Below are positions 57,048-64,000 of a DNA stretch of 64,000 bases, in pieces. The first letter of the stretch is position 1. Each line of letters opens with the position of its first letter. This stretch comes from Ramlibacter sp. (lineage in GTDB: Bacteria > Pseudomonadota > Gammaproteobacteria > Burkholderiales > Burkholderiaceae_C): the NCBI GenBank assembly GCA_029237735.1, contig JAQZBU010000004.1, positions 32,998 through 96,997 on the forward strand, written 5' to 3'. Under the pieces are notes generated by a model. The model worked only from the letters and a program-made list of their open reading frames with translations. It was not told the origin of the DNA and searched no databases. A program made the translations under genes and the position numbers.

Positions 57048-58400
57048 TCAAACGGTGTACGTCATGCCGTTCTGCATCGACCCGATCAACGCCGCCTGGT
57101 TCTCCGGCGACTCACTGAAACCGACGACGACGTCGGCACGGGTGAACCCATTCGCCAGATGATCGACGTGATAGGCCAAGCCACCCGCATCCGGCGCGCG
57201 GTGCAGCACGTTGGCATACAGCTGGGTAACGAACTCCACATCGCCCAGGTCCCCGTACGTCGACGTGAACTCCGGGCTCCTGAGGAAGTTGGCCGCCACG
57301 AACCAAAGCGGCAGGCCGTCGTCCAGAGCCTTCATCTGATAACCGAGGCCGGGGATGTCGGGCGTGCGGTTGAACGCGGCCTGGTAGAGGCGATAGGCCT
57401 GGCCGGCATGGCCGTCCACGTCGAATGCCAGCGACACATCCGCAAACTTCACACGCTCCACATTGCGCAGAGTGTCGGTGCCATCGCGCCCGGCGACGCT
57501 GTCCGCGATGGTGATGGCAACGGCCGACACATTCACCGTGTACGACACCCGCAATCCCGAGAAGATCGCCATATCGATGCCCGCGCCGCCGTCGATCGAA
57601 TCGTTGCCGGCGTTGCCGGTGAATGAATCCCACCCGGAGCCGCTGGCCCAGGTGTCGTTGCCGGCGCTACCGGTGTAGATGGTGCCGTTCGATGTGACCA
57701 CGCTGTTGGGCAGGCTGCTGGCCAGCAGGCTGTCGTTGGCCGCCATGGAATTCAAGAGCCAGTTCCACGTATCCGCCGGGAAAAGCCCCGCGTACGTCGC
57801 CGCGGTGTTGTTCGGAGTGCCGCTGGACAGCACCCCGACCACGGATGTGACAGCGCCGATGGTCTGCAGCAACGGGCCACCGGAGGCACCGGCACCCAGA
57901 GAAGACGTCGTTGTGTACACCCCGTACATGGACGATGCGTCGGCATAGACCGACTCGGCCATCATCCCGCTGCCGTTGGCGGGGTAGCCGACCATCACGC
58001 CGGAGAAATCGTTGGGCATCTGGCTGACAGGCAGCCAACCGGTGATGTCCCCGATGCGAGACTCCATGCCCAGCAGCGCAAGGTCTCCCTGGGATTCAGC
58101 GTTCGTCAGAAGGCCATCGCCATCCATATCCCAGTTGGCCGTGCGCCCCACCACGGTACCGACATTCGTGAACTCGCCGTACGGCGTGCTCCATGGCCAG
58201 GTGTCGGCAGCGGGGACGACCGTGATGTCACTGGCCCAACCGCCCCGATCTGCCGAATACACGACGTGGAGCGCGGTGAGCACATCGTTGTAGCCCACCA
58301 CCACCCCCGACGCACGCGTGGCGCTGCCATCCGGCCACACACATTCGATGTAGCAGATGGAGGAGTACGGCTGTGAGAGCCGATTGGTGACTTCGTACAT
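57048..58400 (-). CDS. Trypsin-like serine protease fused to DUF4214 domain
   Basis: 450 residues. The S1-type triad can be traced: His in DVLTALHVVY, Asp in GDLALLGME, Ser in LGAGASGGPLL. Then comes an RTX-like glycine/aspartate stretch (GSAGNDTWASGSGWDSFTGN, about 240-270), and DUF4214 (about 320-450: AYRLYQAAFNRTPDIPGLGY, NVLHRAPDAGGLAYHVDHL). No N-terminal signal, so type I secretion is likely. Its own ribosome site is weak. It lies 166 bases upstream of the other DUF4214 gene. Substrate unknown; it may process surface proteins. Confidence 0.82.
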   Translation of the reverse strand: MYEVTNRLSQPYSSICYIECVWPDGSATRASGVVVGYNDVLTALHVVYSADRGGWASDITVVPAADTWPWSTPYGEFTNVGTVVGRTANWDMDGDGLLTNAESQGDLALLGMESRIGDITGWLPVSQMPNDFSGVMVGYPANGSGMMAESVYADASSMYGVYTTTSSLGAGASGGPLLQTIGAVTSVVGVLSSGTPNNTAATYAGLFPADTWNWLLNSMAANDSLLASSLPNSVVTSNGTIYTGSAGNDTWASGSGWDSFTGNAGNDSIDGGAGIDMAIFSGLRVSYTVNVSAVAITIADSVAGRDGTDTLRNVERVKFADVSLAFDVDGHAGQAYRLYQAAFNRTPDIPGLGYQMKALDDGLPLWFVAANFLRSPEFTSTYGDLGDVEFVTQLYANVLHRAPDAGGLAYHVDHLANGFTRADVVVGFSESPENQAALIGSMQNGMTYTV

Positions 58401-58483
58401 GTTGGCCGGGGTTACCGAGGCAGTTTAATTAGCCGCCAGATCGGTTCGGCGCGGTTTTACATGTGCTTGCGTCCAGTGGTGAC

Positions 58484-59272
58484 TTATTCCAGCGGCGGGT
58501 ATGTTATCGCCGGATCGCCCAACGCGATGAAGTGTGGATTCAACATGGGGCGGTCCAGGCCATAGCGCAGAGGACGGCCCGCAGGATCGAGCACGGCACC
58601 GCCGGCTTCTTGAAGCACTGCATGCGCCGCCGCGGTGTCCCATTGGTTGGTGGGGCCGAGGCGCGGGTAGATGTCGGCGGCGCCTTCGGCGATACGGCAG
58701 AACTTGAGGGAGCTGCCGGCGGCTACTAACGAGTGTTCGCAAGATAGGCGCGCGAGCCAGGCGGCCTGCGCTTCGCCGCCGTCCGAGCGGCTGCCGATAA
58801 TCCGCAACGGCCCGCTGGCTGCGGCGCGGGTCACGCCGAGGCGTGTCACGCCGGCCGCAGTCCGCTTCCACGCGCCGAGCCCTCGCGCTGCATAGAACAA
58901 CTCCCCCAAGGCCGGGGCGAACACCACGCCTGCCACCACTTCGCCGTCTTCGACCAGTGCGATATTCACGGTGAATTCGTCGTTGCGCTTGAGAAATTCA
59001 CGGGTACCGTCGAGCGGGTCGACCAGGAAGAAAGTCTCCACTTGCCTCGGACCCTTAGTTACCGATTCTTCGGACAAGATGAACACGTTAGGAAACGCCT
59101 GTTCGAGGGCATTGCGAATCACGGTGTCCGCCCGCAGGTCGGCCTGCGTCAACGGCGAGTCATCGTCCTTTTGCCAGCTGGCAAAGTCGGTGCCATAGAC
59201 AGCCATGATCTCGCTGCCCGCGTCGCGTGCGATCTGGCAGAGCAATTGCAGTTGTGCCTGGTTCAGTTCCAT
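58484..59272 (-). CDS. cysQ: 3'(2'),5'-bisphosphate nucleotidase CysQ
   Basis: 262 residues. The inositol-monophosphatase-fold metal motifs are all present: LSEESVTKG, VDPLDGTREFLKRNDEFTVN and NQWDTAAAHAVLQEAGGAV. CysQ removes the 3'-phosphate of PAP, the by-product of PAPS-dependent sulfation, and so supports the sulfotransferase encoded 1 kb away on the same strand. The start ATG 59272 lies inside the 3' end of the preceding metalloprotease frame (113-base overlap) and lacks a strong ribosome site, so it may depend on translational coupling. Confidence 0.92.
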   Translation of the reverse strand: MELNQAQLQLLCQIARDAGSEIMAVYGTDFASWQKDDDSPLTQADLRADTVIRNALEQAFPNVFILSEESVTKGPRQVETFFLVDPLDGTREFLKRNDEFTVNIALVEDGEVVAGVVFAPALGELFYAARGLGAWKRTAAGVTRLGVTRAAASGPLRIIGSRSDGGEAQAAWLARLSCEHSLVAAGSSLKFCRIAEGAADIYPRLGPTNQWDTAAAHAVLQEAGGAVLDPAGRPLRYGLDRPMLNPHFIALGDPAITYPPLE

Positions 59273-59807
59273 GATGGAAACGCTTTATCAATTGGAGCGT
59301 CATGACATCGCTGCAACTCGCAGAATGGGTGAGGCCGATCGCGTGGCCGAACTCGTGGACGATGACTTTCTGAAGAAGCCGCGGCTCGCGCTCGAACTCC
59401 GCGCGGCGGGGATCGAATGCGACATCGCGCTCACGCAGTTCCCCGGCCCGCGCCCGTCCCAGCGTGATGCCGCGCATCTGCCGAGGCAGGCCGCGCCAGC
59501 CGACTACATTGGTCCCATCCATGGCACCGGGCGCGAGGTCAGTCTCGCCCTGGTAGTCCATGTGCACATTACAGGCAGTCTCCCACTGGCGCGCCGCCTC
59601 CAACACCATGGATCTCGCTTGCGTGGAATCGAGCCAGGGCGGTTGCTGGCGCGGGTTGTAGTGCCACCGATAGACACGCTGGGGCCAGGTGCCGGGTGAA
59701 ACCTTTTCTTCATGGCCACCGGCGGCTTGCGCGCCGGCCGTCAACGGCGGCAGCAGCAGCGCCAGCAGCAGCGATGGCAGCAAGAGAAGCCTGCGCGGGA
59801 AGCTCAT
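59160..59807 (-). CDS. Matrixin-type zinc metalloprotease, C-terminus probably altered
   Basis: 215 residues from ATG at 59807. Signal peptide about 1-29 (ending GAQA). The zinc motif HEFGHAIGLTHS and the downstream methionine in CSDVM identify the M10/matrixin family. Upstream, TWPQRVYRWHYNP and ARQWETACNVHMDYQGETD form the catalytic-domain strands. After CSDVM the sequence turns into TLQLIKRF and basic, low-complexity residues that overlap cysQ by 113 bases and do not look like a matrixin tail. A deletion joining this gene to cysQ is a reasonable explanation. The active site itself is complete. Confidence 0.72.
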   Translation of the reverse strand: MSFPRRLLLLPSLLLALLLPPLTAGAQAAGGHEEKVSPGTWPQRVYRWHYNPRQQPPWLDSTQARSMVLEAARQWETACNVHMDYQGETDLAPGAMDGTNVVGWRGLPRQMRGITLGRARAGELRERDVAFDPRRAEFEREPRLLQKVIVHEFGHAIGLTHSASCSDVMTLQLIKRFHHGTEPGTTAIALPDRTRRGQRDHGCLWHRLCQLAKGR

Positions 59808-59821
59808 ACGCAAGTGTGTGC

Positions 59822-60280
59822 TCAGTCTGCGCGGCGCGCCTTGTTCAGCGCATCGCCGGCAATCTTGCGGGCACCCAGCCTGTCCATGGCGGCCACTGCA
59901 TCCCACTCCGCGCGCTCGGCCTGTTCCAGCAGCATGTGCTTCAGCCGATGCAGGCCCGGTGGCTGCAATGACATGGCGGCGCCATTCTCACCGGCCACGA
60001 ACGCCAGTTTGGCACCACCCCCCGCGGTGGGGCGTAGTCGCAGGGCCTGCAAGGAAACGGCCTCATCCAGGGCCGCGGCAGGCAGACGCTTTTTCGCGCC
60101 CGGCACAGCTGCGATCGTGTCCGGCGCCGCCTCGTCGGCCAAGCGCAGCGCCAGCACCGCATCGAGCAATGACAGCCACTGCCGACGAGTGACCCAAAAG
60201 CTGCGCACCGCACCGGTGGAAGGATGCAGCGTCAGCTGCATCCGGTCCTCGCGCGGGTCGTACCTGGCTTGCAGGGCCAC
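59822..60280 (-). CDS. Uncharacterised small protein between sulfotransferase and metalloprotease
   Basis: 152 residues from GTG at 60280, five bases after the sulfotransferase stop. I do not recognise a family. Its composition is alanine/leucine/arginine-rich and it is predicted cytoplasmic, with no signal or membrane helix. A central RSFWVTRRQWLSLLDAVLAL helix and a C-terminal HRLKHMLLEQAERAEWDAVA helix stand out. Tight spacing on both sides supports a real gene in the sulfotransferase-metalloprotease-cysQ operon. Function unknown. Confidence 0.65.
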   Translation of the reverse strand: MALQARYDPREDRMQLTLHPSTGAVRSFWVTRRQWLSLLDAVLALRLADEAAPDTIAAVPGAKKRLPAAALDEAVSLQALRLRPTAGGGAKLAFVAGENGAAMSLQPPGLHRLKHMLLEQAERAEWDAVAAMDRLGARKIAGDALNKARRAD

Positions 60281-60285
60281 GCCCG

Positions 60286-62214
60286 TCAGGCCTTGGGCGC
60301 GAGGTGGGCGATCTCGGCCTCGTACTCTTCCACAATCTCACCGATCTCTTCGAGCAGCGGGCCGAGATACTTTTCGTACCTGCGCCAGCGGTTGGTCGAT
60401 GTGGTGTAGATGGGCTTGCGCACCTGCGAGGCGCTGGCAGTCTTCACGGGCCGGTCGGTGTTGTAGAAGCTAAGGCATTTCTCGTCCCACTCCAGCCCCA
60501 GGTAGGCGATCAGCTTTTTCGCCTGCCCTTCGACGTCCGCAACGTTGTCCTCATAGCGCGCCTGGTGCATCACCCCGGGAAATTGCGTCTCCCAATGCTT
60601 CATCATGTCCCAGTAGCGCTTGTAGTAGCGCCCCAGCTGTCCGAGGTCATAGGTCCACTGGTGGCCTTCGGCAAACAGAATGCGGTAGCACGACAGGCAT
60701 GTTTCCACGGGGTGGCGCCGGCTGTGGATGATTCTGGCGTTGGGCAAGATCGCATGGACAAGCCCCACGAAGTTGAAGTTGCCCGGCATCTTGTCCACGA
60801 TACGCGGATATTTCTTGCCCGAAGGCGGCAAGCTCTTGAGCATGTCGGCGAACCACTTGCCGCGCTGCTCGAAAGTGGCATTCTCGTCGTAGGGAAACGC
60901 TGCTTCCACGTCCCCCAGCTTCAGCCTGCGCCCCAGAATGTCGACGTTTTCAAGCGCGGACGTCATGTACTTCAGCTCGCCTGCGCCGTAAATCTGGGGA
61001 TGTGACGAAAGGATCTGTTCCATCAGCGAGGTGCCCGAGCGCGGCATGCCCAGGATGAACACCGGCGTGTCGTCCTCGTAGCCTTTCTGGCCCGTCTTGT
61101 CCATGGTTTCCTTGGTGATCAAGGCTTTCATCACCTGGAACATGCGGGCACTGTTCTGCTCGTTGTAGGTTTCCTGCTTGCGCTTTTTCTGGCCGCCGAT
61201 GGCGTAGTGCCGGAAGCTCGTGGGCAGCTCGCCGACGTCATCGAACGCCTTGCCCAGCGCAAAATGCATCTGCACCTGGTCCATCGGCTGCAGGGCGGAG
61301 AGGTTGGCCGATTCGGTGTTCAGCCGCGCGAACACCGGGTCGCCGTACGCGTATTTGTAGTCGACGCCATAGGTACGGATGGCTGCCGCATGGTCCGGCT
61401 TGAGCTCCAGCACCTTCTCGAACATGCCCTGCGACTTCTCGATGTTGCCCGCCAGCCGCTCCAGCACGCCCAACTCATAGACGATGCGAAAGTTGTTGGG
61501 CAACATCTTGCTGACCTTCTCCAACTCCACCCTGGCGTTGTCCACTTCGCCGGCGCGACTGTAGGTCAGCCCCAGCCCGAAGACGAATTCCGGGCGCTGC
61601 GGATGCCGCTTGGTAAATTCGCGCAACTTCTCGCGCAGATACAGGTCGCGCTTCTGTTTTTTGACGGTGTCGATCCAGAGGTCGATCGAATCCGGGTGCG
61701 GGTCTTTGCGGTCGACGTTCGCTTCGAGCGTCTTCACCGCCTCCATTTCCGCCTTGGTGGCGATCTGCAGCTGGGCTCGCTCATGACGCGCCGGCTTGCT
61801 GTCGGCCTCGAGGGACTGTGCCTTGTCCAGCAGCTTGCCCGCGTCCGTATAGTCCTCCCGGTGCCGCGCGCATTGCGCCAAGCCAACCAGAACGGGGACG
61901 CTATTAGGCATCTGCTTGTACAGAGCGGCCAGAATTTTTCGCGCCTGCTCGAATTTACTTTGCCCGAGAAGCGCGCCGGATAGGCCCAGCGCCACGGGTG
62001 TACTCATCTTGCCGCCGGCTTCCACCATTTTCGAGTAGATGGCCTGAGCCTCAGCGTACTTCTTCATCCGCTCATGGACACGCGCCATCGGCAAGAGCAC
62101 TTCCGGGGTGGCCGGCGTTTGCCGCAGCGATTTCCTGAGCAAGTGAAGTGCTTCGGGGAAACGGTTCTGCTTCTCGGCTTCGAGAGCCTGGTCGAGTAAG
62201 GTGTTCTGTGTCAA
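60286..62214 (-). CDS. TPR-repeat sulfotransferase
   Basis: 642 residues from TTG at 62214. The first about 330 residues are tetratricopeptide-like repeats (FPEALHLLRKSLRQTPATPE, YTDAGKLLDKAQSLEADSKP). The sulfotransferase domain (about 375-630) has the PAPS 5'-phosphosulfate loop VFILGMPRSGTSLMEQILSS, the 3'-phosphate site around IIHSRRHPVETCLSCYRILF, and QVRKPIYTTSTNRWRRYEKY at the end. The usual job is sulfation of tyrosine or glycans. With cysQ in the same operon and a glycan locus nearby, a sulfated surface glycan or protein is likely. Confidence 0.87.
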   Translation of the reverse strand: MTQNTLLDQALEAEKQNRFPEALHLLRKSLRQTPATPEVLLPMARVHERMKKYAEAQAIYSKMVEAGGKMSTPVALGLSGALLGQSKFEQARKILAALYKQMPNSVPVLVGLAQCARHREDYTDAGKLLDKAQSLEADSKPARHERAQLQIATKAEMEAVKTLEANVDRKDPHPDSIDLWIDTVKKQKRDLYLREKLREFTKRHPQRPEFVFGLGLTYSRAGEVDNARVELEKVSKMLPNNFRIVYELGVLERLAGNIEKSQGMFEKVLELKPDHAAAIRTYGVDYKYAYGDPVFARLNTESANLSALQPMDQVQMHFALGKAFDDVGELPTSFRHYAIGGQKKRKQETYNEQNSARMFQVMKALITKETMDKTGQKGYEDDTPVFILGMPRSGTSLMEQILSSHPQIYGAGELKYMTSALENVDILGRRLKLGDVEAAFPYDENATFEQRGKWFADMLKSLPPSGKKYPRIVDKMPGNFNFVGLVHAILPNARIIHSRRHPVETCLSCYRILFAEGHQWTYDLGQLGRYYKRYWDMMKHWETQFPGVMHQARYEDNVADVEGQAKKLIAYLGLEWDEKCLSFYNTDRPVKTASASQVRKPIYTTSTNRWRRYEKYLGPLLEEIGEIVEEYEAEIAHLAPKA

Positions 62215-62231
62215 AGTCGTGGCCTTTCATG

Positions 62232-62256
62232 AAAAAGGGCCCGCCGAAGCGGGCCC
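62232..62256 (-). terminator. Rho-independent terminator after the repeat-protein gene
   Basis: On the minus strand GGGCCCGC-TTCG-GCGGGCCC forms an 8-bp GC stem with a UUCG tetraloop and is followed by TTTTT. It is located 25 bases after the stop of the large secreted protein, separating it from the sulfotransferase operon. Confidence 0.9.
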
Positions 62257-62280
62257 TGTGCGTCGCACTCTGCCTAGAGT

Positions 62281-64000
62281 TTAGACGAAGGCGAAGTCAG
62301 CGAAGTTCAACGTGGTGATCGAGGCGCCGGTCAGCACGATGACCGTGTCGATCTCGTCCCCGTCATCCATGTCGACTGCGACGTAAACGTCGCTGCCCAC
62401 CTGGATGGCCACCACGTCATCCTCCGGCGAAGACGTCATTTGCGTTTCGGCCAGCGTCTTGAACGCAGCGAACGTGGCCGCCGTACCCTCGTAGTACTCG
62501 TCGGCGGTGGAAGCTGTGCCCGTGTCCAGCTCGATTACGTCAACTCCATGCTCGAAGTCGGTGATGACATCGGCAGCAGCCAGGCTCAGGCCCACGCCGT
62601 CAGCGTTCACGTACACGAACGAGAAGGTGTCCGCGCCGCCATTGCCGGTCAGCACGTTGGTTTCCGTGTTGTCCGTGATGGTGTCATCCTGCTCCGAGCC
62701 GATCACCACGATGTCACCCAGGTACAGGGACGCGTCGATGATGAGGTCCCCCGTGCCGGTACCCGTGTTGGAGTAGGCGCTGTAATCGACAGTTCCGAGA
62801 GTGACCTCACCGGCCGCGTTCGACACGCCGAACAGCACGTCGACAAGGTCGTAAACGCCCGTAAACTCCGCCACGACATCGACCACGACGTTGTTGATCG
62901 TGATGTCGCCGCCGTAAGCTGCATGGCCGACGTTGAACGCAAAGTCCATCGTCGCTCCGCCACTGCCGTGCACGGTGAACCCGTCGATCGTGATGTCTGC
63001 ATCGGTCAACATCGTTTCGACGTCCATGATGTTCACGTCCACGAACGAATCAACAGTGGTGCTGATCTCGACGTTGCCCAGCACCAGCGCACCCAGTTCG
63101 CCGGCCGCGCCATAGGCTTCCACGGACACGGTCACGCTAGCGCTGTCACTGGCCACCAGGTTCATGTCGCCCACCGTAAGTGAGCCGATGTCGCCCAAGC
63201 TGGAGGAGACGCTGACCTGCAGATAAGCCTGATCACCGCCTTCGGAATTGAGCGTGATATCGCCAACCGACACGTCGCCGACGCCGTCAGAGCCGTCGAC
63301 CCAGACGTAGTACTCGAAGGACGCGCTTGCGCCGACCAGCGCAGAGATGTCACCGACAGAGACCGTGTCGACTGTACCCAAAGCGGTCACCGAAACGTAG
63401 TTTTGGGTGTTGAAAACGGCGTTGGTGCCCAGCGTCACGTCCAGGTCACCCTGAGTCACCGTGCCGATGTCGCCGCTAGCGTAGACATCCAGGTACTCGT
63501 AGCTGAAGCTCGCCGACGCACCCAGAACAACAGTGATTTCGCCGACAGCAACAGAGCCGACGTCGCCCGAGGCCGAGACGGAAATCGTGCCGTAGCTCAT
63601 CATCGCGTTCTCGGCCAGATTGACGTCGATGTCGCCAACGGACACGCTACCAACGTCATCGCCGGACACGGAGATTTCATAACCGTAGAAGCTTGCGGAC
63701 TGGGCCCCTTCAATGGAGATGTCGCCGACATCCACAGTGCCCACGTTGCCGTCGGCGGAAACGGTTACGTAAAAGTACAGGTCTGCATCCACACCCATCG
63801 TTGCGGCGAAGTCGCCGACCGTCACGCTGCCAATGTCGCCACTGCTCGCGTTGACATCGACCGTCACGCTGAACGTCGCGCCATCGTCGAGGGACACGGC
63901 GACATCGCCCACGGTGACTGCACCGACGTCGCCGCCGTTGGAGTTGGTCACATTGATGTCCATGGACACGGAGGCGCCAATTGCCAGCGTTGCGTTGATA
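62281..64000 (-). CDS. Large repeat-containing secreted protein (type I secretion-like C-terminus), N-terminus beyond window
   Basis: Frame is open to the window edge, so only the C-terminal about 573 residues are seen. About ten tandem repeats of 30-32 residues (63930 down to about 63010) follow the pattern G-D-[IV]-G-[ST]-V-x-V-G-D-[IV] and later A-S-x-F with alternating valines, suggesting a regular beta structure. The last 150 residues have NGGADTFSFVYVNADGVGLS, a DVITDFEHGVDVIELD stretch and the hydrophobic end LNFADFAFV, the hallmark of RTX/type I secretion tails. The protein is strongly acidic with almost no lysine, arginine or cysteine. It may be an S-layer or adhesin-type surface protein. 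A strong terminator follows. Confidence 0.8.
   Translation of the reverse strand, partial: INATLAIGASVSMDINVTNSNGGDVGAVTVGDVAVSLDDGATFSVTVDVNASSGDIGSVTVGDFAATMGVDADLYFYVTVSADGNVGTVDVGDISIEGAQSASFYGYEISVSGDDVGSVSVGDIDVNLAENAMMSYGTISVSASGDVGSVAVGEITVVLGASASFSYEYLDVYASGDIGTVTQGDLDVTLGTNAVFNTQNYVSVTALGTVDTVSVGDISALVGASASFEYYVWVDGSDGVGDVSVGDITLNSEGGDQAYLQVSVSSSLGDIGSLTVGDMNLVASDSASVTVSVEAYGAAGELGALVLGNVEISTTVDSFVDVNIMDVETMLTDADITIDGFTVHGSGGATMDFAFNVGHAAYGGDITINNVVVDVVAEFTGVYDLVDVLFGVSNAAGEVTLGTVDYSAYSNTGTGTGDLIIDASLYLGDIVVIGSEQDDTITDNTETNVLTGNGGADTFSFVYVNADGVGLSLAAADVITDFEHGVDVIELDTGTASTADEYYEGTAATFAAFKTLAETQMTSSPEDDVVAIQVGSDVYVAVDMDDGDEIDTVIVLTGASITTLNFADFAFV

Noticed and set aside
63010..63930. 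Regularly spaced repeats at the right end, considered as a CRISPR array
   Set aside because: The period is about 93 bases, the units diverge at DNA level and encode a continuous protein repeat in frame; there are no identical short repeats with unique spacers.

Overview
The window looks like a chromosomal segment of a high-GC betaproteobacterium, most likely a Comamonadaceae member (Burkholderiales) related to Variovorax or Ramlibacter. The signs are: four orphan TctC/Bug-type solute receptors; a SlmA-type nucleoid occlusion factor next to PdeM; and a GC-rich intergenic repeat at 42204-42273 of a kind I recall from Comamonadaceae. No rRNA, tRNA or CRISPR array was seen. The first and last genes run off the window.

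1-17.2 kb is an aromatic or ring-fission catabolic region. On the minus strand there is a DUF1302 / DUF1329 / YCF48-like / RND set (envelope transport of a hydrophobic compound). Upstream of it lie a class D flavin monooxygenase and a type I extradiol dioxygenase. Facing these on the plus strand is a V4R-type sigma-54 activator. A second minus-strand operon (17028 to 10545) holds hydratase, acetaldehyde dehydrogenase, aldolase, flavin reductase, TctC receptor, metallo-beta-lactamase-fold hydrolase and sulfatase. Both operons start with a -24/-12 promoter, and both promoters are preceded by the same near-palindromic element. The whole therefore reads as one sigma-54 regulon for a ring-cleavage pathway. 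It has no recognisable alpha/beta-fold C-C hydrolase.

17.2-29.1 kb carries acid-catabolism genes: three fumarate-reductase/tricarballylate-dehydrogenase-like flavoproteins, three TctC receptors, an MmgE/PrpD protein, an isochorismatase-fold protein and two Asp/Glu-racemase-fold proteins. Several of these appear to lack the usual catalytic cysteines. A 731-bp IS30-family relic (25895-26625) with 25-bp inverted ends splits this region.

29.2-38.0 kb is a sugar-acid module: FAH-family hydrolase, two SDR dehydrogenases, a GntR/FadR regulator with an apparent deletion in its DNA-binding domain, a TRAP transporter, a UxaA-type dehydratase and an Ldh2-family dehydrogenase. A candidate GntR operator lies in the divergent promoter. 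38.0-39.2 kb is an XRE / AbiEii-type toxin-antitoxin pair behind a 16-bp palindrome. 39.2-43.9 kb is housekeeping: pdeM, slmA, a TctDE-like two-component system and argB.

43.9-64 kb is a surface-polysaccharide and secreted-protein island. It contains a WecA/MraY-like transferase, rfbD, manC, a broken ABC-2 permease with an intact Wzt ATPase, a WbdD-like methyltransferase, a three-module 1363-residue glycosyltransferase and one more glycosyltransferase. These are followed by two DUF4214 proteins (one fused to a trypsin-like protease), cysQ, a matrixin-type metalloprotease, a TPR-sulfotransferase and the C-terminal half of a large repeat protein with a type I secretion-like tail. CysQ and the sulfotransferase together suggest sulfation of a surface product. 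Several genes here look scarred by deletions, which could be real decay or assembly error.
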